From Priestia iocasae (lineage in GTDB: Bacteria; Bacillota; Bacilli; Bacillales; Bacillaceae_H), in assembly GCF_016909075.1 (NCBI RefSeq), contig NZ_JAFBFC010000002.1, forward strand, positions 248,001 to 312,000: DNA of 64,000 nt. The letters run 5' to 3'. The notes under the pieces were generated by a model. It was not told where the DNA came from and did not search any database. It saw nothing but the letters and a program-made list of their open reading frames with translations. A program made the position numbers and the translations under genes. This document shows, piece after piece, positions 1-8,200 of this stretch (position 1 is its first letter; each line of letters starts with the position of its first letter).

Positions 1-246
1 ACTCAATTTGCTCTTTATCCAATGAATACTCCTACATATATGGACATCATTGCTGATCAAGTGAACGTCGCAAAAGAGCACGGCACACTAACAGGTGGCG
101 TTCACTATGCCACTCGTTTAGATGGAGAGGTGCGCGATGTATTTCAAACGCTACAAGAGTCGTTTCATAACGCCCAAGAGCAAGCCAGTCATGTCGTCAT
201 GACCGTGAATGTATCAGCAAATAGCCCTTCTAAAAAAGCAAACTAG
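1..246 (+). CDS. ykoF: YkoF-like thiamin/HMP-binding protein, C-terminal part
   Basis: The frame is open from base 1 to the stop at 246, so this is the 3' end of a gene that starts outside the window (81 residues seen). The visible part matches the second half of YkoF, a small soluble protein that binds thiamin or its pyrimidine precursor and is encoded with the YkoEDC transporter. Recognisable pieces are a QFALYPMN strand near the left edge, GGVHYATRLDG in the middle and VNVSANSPS near the end. ykoE follows after 20 bases, consistent with one operon. The thiamin pyrophosphate riboswitch expected upstream lies outside the window and cannot be checked. Confidence 0.85.
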   Translation, partial: TQFALYPMNTPTYMDIIADQVNVAKEHGTLTGGVHYATRLDGEVRDVFQTLQESFHNAQEQASHVVMTVNVSANSPSKKAN

Positions 247-266
247 GAAAGTAGGATGATGACATC

Positions 267-860
267 ATGTTAGAAAAATGGAAGTTTAGAGAGATTGTCG
301 TATTATCGGCACTATCTGTTGTCTTTGCGGTTGTGTATTTATTATTCGTTCAGTTCGGAAATGTATTATTTGGCATGTTCGGTCTATTAGGCTATGAATT
401 TATTTTTGGGATTTGGTTTATTGTCTCAATTATCTCAGCCTATATTATTCGAAAGCCCGGAGCTGCTTTTTTATCGGAAACAATTGCTGCCACCATTGAA
501 GTCCTAATTGGAAATGCGATGGGTCCTCGCCTCATTTTATCTGGAATCGTCCAAGGAGCTGGTGCCGAAGCGGTATTCGCTGCAACTCGCTACCGCTCAT
601 ACAACACGTGGGTCTTAATGTTAGCGGGAATGGGCTCCTCTGTTACAAGCTTCGTTTGGGGCTACTTCGTTTCTGGATACGGAGCTCTTGACCCTGGGTA
701 TGTGACTACGATGTTTATTGTTCGCTTAATTAGTGGCGCTCTTTTAGCCGGCTTATTAGGAAAATGGCTGAGTGATGGACTTGCGCAAACAGGGGCACTT
801 AACAGCTTTCCACTAGGAAAAGAAGTGAAACGGAGCAAGAAACATGACATCGCTTCATAA
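267..860 (+). CDS. ykoE: ECF transporter membrane component YkoE (thiamin precursor uptake)
   Basis: A 197-residue integral membrane protein, with hydrophobic segments along nearly its whole length and a short basic C-terminus. It corresponds to YkoE, the substrate-binding S component of an energy-coupling-factor transporter for hydroxymethylpyrimidine/thiamin. Support comes from position between ykoF and a double ATPase, and motifs such as GNAMGPRLILSG and AEAVFAATRYRSYN, which fit the family. The end overlaps the start of ykoD by 17 bases, indicating translational coupling. Substrate assignment is from family knowledge and context; the sequence alone shows only a membrane transporter component. 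Confidence 0.87.
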   Translation: MLEKWKFREIVVLSALSVVFAVVYLLFVQFGNVLFGMFGLLGYEFIFGIWFIVSIISAYIIRKPGAAFLSETIAATIEVLIGNAMGPRLILSGIVQGAGAEAVFAATRYRSYNTWVLMLAGMGSSVTSFVWGYFVSGYGALDPGYVTTMFIVRLISGALLAGLLGKWLSDGLAQTGALNSFPLGKEVKRSKKHDIAS

Positions 861-2538
861 TGACCTTGTATCTGTTAAGGACCTTACCTTTCATTACGAA
901 GAAGATGAATCACCTGTTTTACAAAACACCACGTTTTCCATTTCAAATGGAGACACAATTTTGTTGCTTGGTCCGAGTGGTGCTGGGAAAAGCACCCTAA
1001 CATTTTGTATAAACGGCTTATATCCTTCAGCCGTTGATGGTCAGCTATCAGGAACCATTTCCATTCATGAAAAGCTTGTCACACAGTACCAATCAGGGGA
1101 AGTGAGTCAAATCGTAGGCGCCATGTTTCAAGATCCAGACAGCCAATTTTGTATGTTAACGGTAGAGGATGAAATTGCCTTTGGTCTTGAAAATATTGAT
1201 ACCCCACCTCATGAAATGGAAGCAAAAATTGATGAAGTACTGAACCTTGTTCACTTAACAGACTATAAATACCAATCGATTCAAGCACTATCAGGCGGGC
1301 AAAAGCAAAAGCTCGCGCTCGCCTGTGTGCTTGCCATGAAGCCAGACCTGCTTATTTTAGATGAACCGACTGCCAATTTAGATCCAAAAGCTACGATCGA
1401 ACTTGTCACGTTAATCCAAAAGCTACAGCAAAAACATGGATTTTCACTGCTTGTAATTGAACATAAGCTCGATGACTGGATGGGATTTGTGAATCGTTGC
1501 CTCGTCCTAGACAAACAAGGCTCTGTCCTATTTGATGGAGATCCACGTACATGTTTCACCACCTATAGTGACTCGTTGCGTAGCGAAGGCATTTGGCTAC
1601 CTAAAACGTGTGAAGTCGCAAAGCTTTTACAAACTCGAGGCTTGTATCATCACTCTTCCATGCCACTACACATGAATGAGCTATGTGAAGGCGTCATACA
1701 TACAAAACAGGCCATTGATGCTTTGAATATGGAGAAGCCTGAACGGTCATCAACGAACGTTATTTTGAAGGTCAATGACTTGCATTTTAATCGAAAAGAA
1801 AAACAAATTTTACGTGACGTTGACGTTACCTTATACGAGAAGGAAATCGTGGCACTTGTTGGGGAAAATGGTACCGGAAAAACGACTTTTTCAAAGCTCA
1901 TTAGCGGCTTACTTTCCCCCTCTTCCGGAGAGGTATTGGTCGAAGGAACATCAATTGAAAAGTGGGGAGAATTAGAACTTCGTAAAAAGATGGGCTATGT
2001 GTTTCAAAATCCTGAGCATCAATTTATTACCGATTCTGTGTACGATGAGGTAGCGTTTGGCTTGCGCATGCAAGGCTTGAGTGAGTCAGACATCACCCAT
2101 GCTGTTACAACTATTTTGCAGCAAGTCGGACTCCTTCACGTTCAACACCAAAATCCATTCTCGCTTAGTCAAGGACAAAAGCGCAGGCTAAGTGTGGCAA
2201 CGATGTTAATCGATGAACAGAAGCTGCTTATTTTAGATGAGCCTACCTTCGGACAAGACGCGAACACCGCGACTGCCTTAATGAATTTATTTACGGAACG
2301 AGTAAAAGGTGGGGCATCCATTTTAATGATTACGCACGACATGAATATAGTAAATCAATATGCAAACTCAGTCATTGTCTTGCATGAAGGAACGGTTGCC
2401 TTTACAGGAACACCCAAAGAGCTATGGCAGCAGTCGGAGCTTTTAAAGAAAGCTCATTTACAACTCCCTTTTTATGAAGCATTTCAACGTCAACTAATCG
2501 TAAAAAAGGAGGATGACTATGCTGTTAGATCATATTAA
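844..2538 (+). CDS. ykoD: ECF transporter duplicated ATPase YkoD
   Basis: A 564-residue protein made of two fused ABC ATPase domains that powers the ECF transporter. The first half has Walker A GPSGAGKST, signature LSGGQKQK and Walker B LLILDEPTANLD. The second half has GENGTGKTT, LSQGQKRR and LLILDEPTFGQD. Both halves keep the catalytic glutamate, so both sites look competent. The fused layout is that of YkoD, in contrast to the separate EcfA1/EcfA2 of the housekeeping ECF module. It overlaps both ykoE and ykoC, so the three are translated as one unit. It should sit on the inner face of the membrane bound to YkoC. Confidence 0.92.
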   Translation: MTSLHNDLVSVKDLTFHYEEDESPVLQNTTFSISNGDTILLLGPSGAGKSTLTFCINGLYPSAVDGQLSGTISIHEKLVTQYQSGEVSQIVGAMFQDPDSQFCMLTVEDEIAFGLENIDTPPHEMEAKIDEVLNLVHLTDYKYQSIQALSGGQKQKLALACVLAMKPDLLILDEPTANLDPKATIELVTLIQKLQQKHGFSLLVIEHKLDDWMGFVNRCLVLDKQGSVLFDGDPRTCFTTYSDSLRSEGIWLPKTCEVAKLLQTRGLYHHSSMPLHMNELCEGVIHTKQAIDALNMEKPERSSTNVILKVNDLHFNRKEKQILRDVDVTLYEKEIVALVGENGTGKTTFSKLISGLLSPSSGEVLVEGTSIEKWGELELRKKMGYVFQNPEHQFITDSVYDEVAFGLRMQGLSESDITHAVTTILQQVGLLHVQHQNPFSLSQGQKRRLSVATMLIDEQKLLILDEPTFGQDANTATALMNLFTERVKGGASILMITHDMNIVNQYANSVIVLHEGTVAFTGTPKELWQQSELLKKAHLQLPFYEAFQRQLIVKKEDDYAVRSY

Positions 2539-3292
2539 TCCAAGCATCAAAGCAGGAACCGTCGTTTTATGTGTCTTGCTTATTTCACTCTTTTTTGATC
2601 CAATGACGCCACTGTTTTTTTTCATTTGGACAGTCGGTGTCACCTTTTTATTCGCAAATGTTTCGGTGAAAAAATGGTTGCTGTTTTTCAGTCCTTTTTT
2701 ACTCGTAGCGCTTGGGTATGTATGGACAACGCTTTTGTTCCCCAATATGAGTGATGTCGAAAACAGCACCGTCTTTTTCGAGTGGGGCTTTTTAACGTTT
2801 ACGTATGAAGGACTTCAAAAAGGGTTAGGTCTTGCACTGCGTGTGTTAAGCTTTGCTTCTCTGTCCCTTCTGTTTATTTTTACAACATGTAAAACACAGT
2901 TCATATTGAGCTTAATGCAGCAATGTAAAATGCCTCCAAAGCTTGCATATGGTATTTTAGCAGGCTATCGCTTTTTACCGCTCATGAAAGAAGAGCTACA
3001 AACGATTCAAAACGCTCAGCGTATTCGCGGAGTCGGACGCGTGCGATCAGTTCGTGGCAAAGCACAACAGCTAAAGCGATACATCATCCCTCTTCTTGCA
3101 AGTGCCATTCGAAAAGCCGAGCGAACCGCTCTTGCCATGGAGTCAAAAGGATTCACAGGTCATAAAAATCGTACCTTCTATCGAAACCTGACTGTCTCTG
3201 CAAAAGATTGGTTGTTTGTCAGCATGATGTTACTCGGCATTGCCTTGAGCGCGTTTCTTTCCCTTCAATTAGGTACGCTGATTTTTCTATAA
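2519..3292 (+). CDS. ykoC: ECF transporter transmembrane component YkoC
   Basis: A 257-residue membrane protein of the CbiQ/EcfT family that couples the YkoD ATPases to YkoE. It carries about five hydrophobic segments and the cytoplasmic arginine-rich stretch typical of the family (IRGVGRVRSVRG, then the AMESKGF motif). The ATG at 2519 is preferred over the one at 2513 because the strong site AAAAGGAGG directly abuts 2513 but lies six bases before 2519. It overlaps ykoD by 20 bases and is followed by a strong terminator, so it is the last gene of the operon. Confidence 0.88.
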   Translation: MLLDHINPSIKAGTVVLCVLLISLFFDPMTPLFFFIWTVGVTFLFANVSVKKWLLFFSPFLLVALGYVWTTLLFPNMSDVENSTVFFEWGFLTFTYEGLQKGLGLALRVLSFASLSLLFIFTTCKTQFILSLMQQCKMPPKLAYGILAGYRFLPLMKEELQTIQNAQRIRGVGRVRSVRGKAQQLKRYIIPLLASAIRKAERTALAMESKGFTGHKNRTFYRNLTVSAKDWLFVSMMLLGIALSAFLSLQLGTLIFL

Positions 3293-3302
3293 GCTCACAC
3301 CT

Positions 3303-3336
3303 AACAGCCCAAATGTCAGCATTGGGCTGTTTTTTA
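3303..3336 (+). terminator. Intrinsic terminator of the yko operon
   Basis: Stem AACAGCCCAA / TTGGGCTGTT with a short loop, followed by a run of T residues; it starts 11 bases after the ykoC stop. Confidence 0.9.
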
Positions 3337-3361
3337 TTTTTTACATAAAACGGGAATTCAT

Positions 3362-3388
3362 TGAAACTTATCGAATTGTAAACACGTA
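3362..3388 (+). promoter_or_regulatory. Possible ECF sigma (sigma-W-like) promoter
   Basis: TGAAAC at 3362-3367, then 17 bases, then CGTA at 3385-3388, which resembles a sigma-W type promoter. The predicted start of transcription falls only about 15 bases before the small ORF, so the leader would be very short. Weak call. Confidence 0.3.
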
Positions 3389-3409
3389 ATAAGGAGAAAG
3401 AAAGGCGGG

Positions 3410-3535
3410 ATGATTTTGGTTAAAAAAAGCAAGAAATGGAGCACAGCAAACATTCCAACCGTTTATTTTGTTGTGTTTGGTTTAGTTATTGGAGCGTTCA
3501 TGGGATTAGCTTCTTACATAAATAATTGGATATAA
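3410..3535 (+). CDS. Small single-pass membrane peptide (41 aa), unknown
   Basis: A short reading frame below normal calling thresholds. ATG at 3410 follows AAGGAG (13 bases upstream) and a closer AAAGGCGGG. The product has a basic N-terminus (VKKSKKW) followed by one hydrophobic helix from about residue 17 to 37 (VYFVVFGLVIGAFMG...). That is the layout of the many small inner-membrane peptides of Bacillaceae. I do not recognise the family. A possible ECF sigma promoter lies directly upstream, and no clear terminator follows. The good ribosome site and plausible helix support it, but its small size leaves real doubt. Confidence 0.55.
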   Translation: MILVKKSKKWSTANIPTVYFVVFGLVIGAFMGLASYINNWI

Positions 3536-3801
3536 GGAAGCTATTTTTATCGATTTGTGTTACTTACTATGAAAAAAGACTGCTTAAAATGTACCTTATA
3601 GAGTAGACACTTTGAAAAAAGACTAGTTTATAGGGTTCTTTTTTGTTCAATTGAAAGCCTCACTTATTGACTTCCCTTACATTTCCTTCACTACCTTCAT
3701 GTATAAAAAACGACCTGTTACACCTGATTTCGAACCGATTATGAAAAGTTCATAGCGAAGCGAGGAAATTTCATCCATAATGTGACATGTGAGGTGAGAA
3801 T
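3536..3801. other. Intergenic region with a short direct repeat
   Basis: The block TGAAAAAAGACT occurs twice, near 3569 and 3612, about 43 bases apart. Between the copies lies a stretch reminiscent of insertion sequence ends (TGTACC...TAGAGTAGACA), but no transposase or matching inverted end is present. A weak sigma-A-like promoter (TTACAC, 16 bases, TATGAA) lies near 3719-3746 ahead of the LytTR gene. Nothing else is recognisable. Confidence 0.3.
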
Positions 3802-4263
3802 ATGAAAATACAAATTGATCTTAGTAGTGAACATAAGGAAACCTTCATTACGATTCATGCCAGTCAATGGTCAAATGAGCTAGACGCTCTCATGAAGAAA
3901 TTGAAAAACAGCTCAGCCAAGAGATTAATAGGAGTAGCTGAGGAACAGTCCATCGTATTAAGTCCAGCAGATATTGATTTTGTTTATTCACATCAGCGTA
4001 AAGTGTATGCGCAAATTGCTCATGAACAGTTCGAACTTAAAATGAAGCTATTTGAAGTAGAGTCATTGCTTGAGGGGTATGACTTTACAAGGTTTTCAAA
4101 ATCGGTCGTTGGAAATATCAATCAAATCGCACGTTTTGAATTATCCTTTAATGGAAATCTGTGCGTGTACTTCAAATCTGGCAACAAAGAGTACGTATCA
4201 AGAGGGTATGTGTCAAAGCTTAAACAATTACTACAAACAGGGGGAACCGAATATGATCGTTAA
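3802..4263 (+). CDS. LytTR-domain DNA-binding regulator
   Basis: A 153-residue protein whose C-terminal two thirds fits a LytTR DNA-binding domain. Residues 50-60 (IVLSPADIDFVYS) start the beta-rich fold. The block LEGYDFTRFSKSVVGNINQI at about 90-110 matches the typical LytTR 'F.R.s.s.iVNl..I' region. The end (YVSRGYVSKLKQLL) matches the 'i.vsR.y...lk..l' motif. There is no receiver domain, so it is a stand-alone regulator. Ribosome site GAGGTGAG lies just upstream. It overlaps the DUF3021 gene by 11 bases, a pairing common in Firmicutes that usually acts as an autoregulated unit. The target is unknown. Confidence 0.82.
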   Translation: MKIQIDLSSEHKETFITIHASQWSNELDALMKKLKNSSAKRLIGVAEEQSIVLSPADIDFVYSHQRKVYAQIAHEQFELKMKLFEVESLLEGYDFTRFSKSVVGNINQIARFELSFNGNLCVYFKSGNKEYVSRGYVSKLKQLLQTGGTEYDR

Positions 4264-4654
4264 ATTACTCACACGGAGCTTCGCAGGACTTGGCTTTGGC
4301 GCAATCATGATGCTCATTTTTCTATTCATCTTTTATGTTCAAGGAATAGAAGAAATTAATCTTTCTCTATTGTTAGTGAACATGATTGGCTCGCTGTTCA
4401 TCGGTATGTATTGGGGGGTCTCTTCATGTATTTTTGAAAACGGTCGTTGGAGCCCATTAAAACAGCTCGTTATCCACTTCATATTGTCTGTACTCGTTTA
4501 TTATCCAATCGCAATCTCTTTAGGCTGGCTTCCATTAGGAGTTATCGAGATCTTCATTAGCTTTTTCATCTTTCTCTTTATTTATATGACGATCTGGTTT
4601 GGCATGAGGGTATACTTCAAAAAGCTTGAAGATTCTTTAAATAAATTACTCTAA
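4253..4654 (+). CDS. DUF3021 family membrane protein
   Basis: A 133-residue protein with four predicted membrane helices and a short basic tail (YFKKLEDSLNKLL). The ATG at 4253 lies inside the end of the LytTR gene with GGGGGAACC just upstream, so the two are translationally coupled. DUF3021 proteins are normally encoded directly after LytTR regulators, where the membrane protein is thought to restrain its partner; that role is inferred from context. The longer in-frame extension back to 4070 would run deep inside the LytTR gene and is rejected as a start. Confidence 0.78.
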   Translation: MIVKLLTRSFAGLGFGAIMMLIFLFIFYVQGIEEINLSLLLVNMIGSLFIGMYWGVSSCIFENGRWSPLKQLVIHFILSVLVYYPIAISLGWLPLGVIEIFISFFIFLFIYMTIWFGMRVYFKKLEDSLNKLL

Positions 4655-4766
4655 AAAATTCAGGTACTAAACAGAGGCTAGGACATAAGCTAGTAACAAT
4701 CAATGGAGAATGTTTCACTTCCATCGAATAATCAATACGCTTCACACCATCTTCAACTTATAAAAA

Positions 4767-4794
4767 AATCGCAGGCTTTTTTAACCTGCGATTT
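4767..4794. terminator. Bidirectional terminator between convergent genes
   Basis: Stem AAATCGCAGG / CCTGCGATTT with A/T runs on both sides; serves the lipoprotein gene on the minus strand and probably the DUF3021 transcript on the plus strand. Confidence 0.85.
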
Positions 4795-4799
4795 GTCTA

Positions 4800-5306
4800 T
4801 TATTGCACCGGCATCCAGTTCACTTTCCACACATCATCTTGCTTTGTTAAGCCAAATCCAAGACCAATTTCTTCATCAAGTGAGATGTAGGCACGATCGT
4901 CTGATACCATGACTTGTTCAAATGAGTAAATGCCTCGACTTTCAATTTCTTCAAGAATGTTTAGTGTATTTTCTTTGTACTCCACATACTCACTCTTAAA
5001 TACATCATATGATGGTGTTCCTGCTTCTTCACCTTTTGCGTAAAGAGCATACATCGTTTTGTGATCATCTTCCTTTACAGCAGCCCAGTAGAGTAAAAAC
5101 ACATCATACGGTGCTAGTCCTTCTAATTGCTTGTTGCTTTTATCTTGTTGATATTCGTAAAACTGTCCTACTTTTTGTTCCTGTTGTAATAACTGAGCAG
5201 CTTGAGGTGCAGCCGCACTCACTTCTTGCGTTTCTTGTTCCTGCGTACAAGCCGTTAGCATCATTACCGATAACCCCATTGCGACTGCAACCTTCATTCT
5301 GATCAT
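4800..5306 (-). CDS. Lipoprotein of unknown function
   Basis: A 168-residue secreted lipoprotein. It has a short basic N-terminus, a hydrophobic segment and a lipobox LTAC, after which the mature protein starts with an acidic, glutamine-rich linker. The remaining ~120 residues look like a small globular domain with many acidic and aromatic residues (YDVFLLYWAAVKEDD; ending WKVNWMPVQ). It is reminiscent of NTF2-like or DUF4878-type lipoproteins, but I cannot assign a family. The start at 5306 is chosen because GAAGGGA lies about nine bases before it, whereas it abuts the ATG at 5315. The gene stands alone. Confidence 0.75.
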   Translation of the reverse strand: MIRMKVAVAMGLSVMMLTACTQEQETQEVSAAAPQAAQLLQQEQKVGQFYEYQQDKSNKQLEGLAPYDVFLLYWAAVKEDDHKTMYALYAKGEEAGTPSYDVFKSEYVEYKENTLNILEEIESRGIYSFEQVMVSDDRAYISLDEEIGLGFGLTKQDDVWKVNWMPVQ

Positions 5307-5549
5307 GATTTCCATTCCCTTCGCTTTTTTCTTCTACCTAGTAAGACGAAATTTCCGATTGAAAAGTTTCATGTTTTTACAAATTTGATTTTGATAAAAC
5401 GTGTTGTCCTTTAATAAAGAAAGATGAGTCAATCATTTTTGTTGAAACCAACCTCAAATGGTTATCTTATCACCTACAATCTTGTAGAAAAGAACTTTTG
5501 CAAAAGTCATTTTACTTTTTTATACCATCCTACCTCGTCCTCTAAACGT

Positions 5550-5580
5550 AAAAAAATTCAGGTACGTTAACGTACCTGAA
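5550..5580 (-). terminator. Terminator of the trehalose operon (perfect palindrome)
   Basis: A perfect 24-base palindrome at 5557-5580 (half site TTCAGGTACGTT) followed on the minus strand by six T residues. It sits four bases after the treR stop. A 15-base piece of its left side (AAAAAATTCAGGTAC) recurs at 4653-4667. Confidence 0.85.
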
Positions 5581-5584
5581 CCTT

Positions 5585-6301
5585 TTATACACCGCGACGC
5601 GCAAAGTCGACGAAACGAAATTTATCCAATCGATGACGTGATTCTGTATATTGAAACAAACTTGCATCATCTAAGTACACGTAATTTCTAACAACGACAA
5701 TGTGTTCATACTCTTTTAAGTCTAAATAATGCCGGTCATCTTCTGTCAGTTCATCAACGGAAATTTCCTTTTTGGCAAAGCTAATTTTTAGCCCCACTTC
5801 TTTTTCTAAATACTCGTAAATCGAGCCTCGACAAATATCTTCTGTCAGATGAGGCACAAACTTTTTATTAAAAAAATCTTTATCGAGAATAATGCGCTCG
5901 CCATCAATTTCACGTGCGCGAACTACTTTCCACACTGTATCTTTACTGGTCACATGTAGCTGCGTTCGAAGCTCTTCATCAGGTTTTATGAGCCCAAACT
6001 CTTCGACCACCGTATGTGATTCATGTCCAAGCTTTTCCGCTAGTTCCTTAAAGCTTACAAGCCCCGAAATTGGAAAATCAAACCTTGACACATCTAATAC
6101 AAATGATCCTTTTCCTTTCATCTTTTGTATGTAGCCGTTTTGCGACAGTAAATTCAATGCTTTTCGAATGGTTTCACGAGATGTTTCGTATTGCTCAACT
6201 AGTTCATTTTCAGAAGGTAACTTCGTATTTGGTCGAAGCTGACCACTTTGGATATTTGCAACAACGTCTTCATAAATTGTCATAAATTTATTTTCTCTCA
6301 C
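5585..6301 (-). CDS. treR: Trehalose operon repressor TreR (GntR family)
   Basis: A 238-residue GntR/HutC-type regulator. The N-terminal winged helix shows LPSENELVEQYETSRETIRK at about 30-50 and NGYIQKMKGKGSFV just after. The C-terminal half is a UTRA effector domain, which in TreR binds trehalose-6-phosphate. It is the last gene of treP-treA-treR and should repress the operon by binding the two sites at 9757-9804. The GTG at 6301 is preferred over the GTG at 6310 because AGAAGGTGAT is correctly spaced for it, and the N-terminus then matches known TreR. A terminator precedes the gene, so treR mRNA depends on read-through or its own promoter. Confidence 0.92.
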   Translation of the reverse strand: MRENKFMTIYEDVVANIQSGQLRPNTKLPSENELVEQYETSRETIRKALNLLSQNGYIQKMKGKGSFVLDVSRFDFPISGLVSFKELAEKLGHESHTVVEEFGLIKPDEELRTQLHVTSKDTVWKVVRAREIDGERIILDKDFFNKKFVPHLTEDICRGSIYEYLEKEVGLKISFAKKEISVDELTEDDRHYLDLKEYEHIVVVRNYVYLDDASLFQYTESRHRLDKFRFVDFARRGV

Positions 6302-6324
6302 TTTTATCACCTTCTTTATTTTAC

Positions 6325-6359
6325 AAAAAGAGCGATGGCTTGCACAACCATCGCTCTTT
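6325..6359 (-). terminator. Terminator between treA and treR
   Basis: Perfect 12-base stem AAAGAGCGATGG / CCATCGCTCTTT with a T run on the minus strand, lying between the treA stop and the treR start. Confidence 0.88.
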
Positions 6360-6368
6360 CACTCTGCC

Positions 6369-8054
6369 TTATTTTTTCAAATAATATACAATCGACTCAT
6401 ACGGTCGTAAGGTAACACGCTTGACGTCATTTGATGAATCATCATAGTTTGAAAGTAAAACTTCACTGCTGTAGCCTTCTACGTCTACTTCACTTGGCAA
6501 TTCAAATGTTGTTTCTTTTCCATAGAAGTTATTCACAACAAGTAGCTTCTCACTCTCACCGTTACGAACGTATGCAAAAATATCTTGATGGTCGGCTAAC
6601 AGTAACTCGTAGTCACCATCCGTAATAATGTCGTACTGTTTACGAAGCTTGATTAGTTGTTGATAGTGATAAAACACAGAGTTTTTATCGTTTAATGCAT
6701 TCTCGACATTAATTTGCTTGTAGTTCGCTGCTGGATAAATCCAAGGTGTCCCTTTTGTAAATCCAGCATTTTCACTATCATCCCATTGAACCGGTGTACG
6801 AGAATTATCACGTGATTTGCTTTTTAAAATCTCAATGATGTCACGGTCGCTCATGCCTTCTTTACGCTTAATATCATAAATGTTTAATGATTCAACATCA
6901 CGATACTCATCAATAGAATCAAACTTTGGATTTGTCATCCCGATTTCTTCTCCTTGATAAATGTAAGGCGTACCTTGCATCATATGTACCGTTGTCGCAA
7001 GCATTTTCGCAGATTCATTGTGGTACTTATCATCATCTCCATAGCGAGAAACCACACGCGGTTGGTCATGGTTGCACCAGAATAGAGCATTCCAGCCGCC
7101 ACCTTTGTTCATACCTACTTGCCACGTTGATAAAATGTCTTTTAATTGAATGAAGTCAAAGTCAGCAAGCGCCCATTTTTCGCCGTTTGGATAATCGACT
7201 TTTAAATGATGGAAGTTAAACGTCATGCTTAGCTCATTACGCTCTGGGTGCGTATATTTCACACAATGATCAAGCGTTGTTGACGACATTTCTCCAACCG
7301 TCATCACATCATATTTTGAAAAGACTTCTTGATTCATTTCATGCATAAACTCATGCACGCGAGGTCCATCTGTGTAAAACTTACGTCCATCTCCTGGTGC
7401 CACTGAACCATCGTCATCTAGAAAACGTTGGTCTTTTGAAATCAAGTTAATCACATCTAAACGGAAGCCATCCACACCCTTTTTAAACCAAAAGTGCATC
7501 ATGTCATAGACACTTTTACGGACTTCTTCGTTTTCCCAGTTTAAATCCGCTTGTGTCACGTCAAATAGATGTAAGTAGTACTGACCTGTTGCCTCATCAT
7601 ACTTCCACGCATTTCCGCCAAACTTAGACTCCCAGTTTGTTGGTTCACTGCCATCTTCTTTTGCGTCTTTCCAGATGTAGAAATCACGATACGGATTATC
7701 TTTTGACGCTGCTGATTGTTTGAACCATTCACTCTCTGTTGATGTATGGTTTACGACGATGTCCATGATGATTTTAATGTCGCGCTTATGTGCTTCGTCT
7801 AACAAACGATCGAAGTCTTCCATCGTGCCATATTCTTCATGAATATTAAAGTAATCACTAATGTCATATCCGTTGTCACGCTGAGGTGATTTATAAATTG
7901 GCGTTAACCATACAACGTCTACACCTAACTCTTTTAAATAATCAAGCTTTGAGATAATCCCTTGTAAATCTCCAACACCGTTTCCGTTTGTATCATAAAA
8001 GCTCTTTGGATAAATTTGATATACGACTGATTTTTTCCACCAAGGTTGTTTCAT
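6369..8054 (-). CDS. treA: Trehalose-6-phosphate hydrolase (phospho-alpha-(1,1)-glucosidase)
   Basis: A 561-residue cytoplasmic GH13 enzyme that splits trehalose-6-phosphate into glucose and glucose-6-phosphate. It has the TIM-barrel GH13 regions in order: DIVVNHTS, then GFRLDVINL carrying the nucleophile Asp, then TVGEMSST carrying the acid/base Glu, then WCNHDQPR carrying the third Asp. Length equals the B. subtilis enzyme. Start at 8054 is chosen over the GTG at 8066 because MKQPWWKKSVVYQIYPKSF is the family start and GGTGGTG lies six bases upstream. A terminator-like hairpin separates it from treP, so it may be expressed at a different level. Confidence 0.95.
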   Translation of the reverse strand: MKQPWWKKSVVYQIYPKSFYDTNGNGVGDLQGIISKLDYLKELGVDVVWLTPIYKSPQRDNGYDISDYFNIHEEYGTMEDFDRLLDEAHKRDIKIIMDIVVNHTSTESEWFKQSAASKDNPYRDFYIWKDAKEDGSEPTNWESKFGGNAWKYDEATGQYYLHLFDVTQADLNWENEEVRKSVYDMMHFWFKKGVDGFRLDVINLISKDQRFLDDDGSVAPGDGRKFYTDGPRVHEFMHEMNQEVFSKYDVMTVGEMSSTTLDHCVKYTHPERNELSMTFNFHHLKVDYPNGEKWALADFDFIQLKDILSTWQVGMNKGGGWNALFWCNHDQPRVVSRYGDDDKYHNESAKMLATTVHMMQGTPYIYQGEEIGMTNPKFDSIDEYRDVESLNIYDIKRKEGMSDRDIIEILKSKSRDNSRTPVQWDDSENAGFTKGTPWIYPAANYKQINVENALNDKNSVFYHYQQLIKLRKQYDIITDGDYELLLADHQDIFAYVRNGESEKLLVVNNFYGKETTFELPSEVDVEGYSSEVLLSNYDDSSNDVKRVTLRPYESIVYYLKK

Positions 8055-8135
8055 GTTCAGCACCACCGTTTTTTATTTTTAATTACTTGAAATGAGCGAT
8101 TTACTTTATTCAACACTTGCATTTATTTTAAAACA

Positions 8136-8190
8136 GAAAAAGACGAAGCCAACAAGCATGGAATTTCTCCCTTATACTGTTGGTCTCGTC
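8136..8190 (-). terminator. Intercistronic hairpin/attenuator between treP and treA
   Basis: On the minus strand a 13-base stem (GACGAGACCAACA pairing with TGTTGGCTTCGTC, one mismatch and one G-T pair) is followed by a T-rich tract. It lies after the treP stop and before treA. Confidence 0.7.
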
Positions 8191-8200
8191 CCCCCTTTAT

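Noticed and set aside
3569-3632. Insertion-sequence-like end with duplicated TGAAAAAAGACT
   Set aside because: No transposase, no partner inverted repeat and no clear target duplication; only suggestive.
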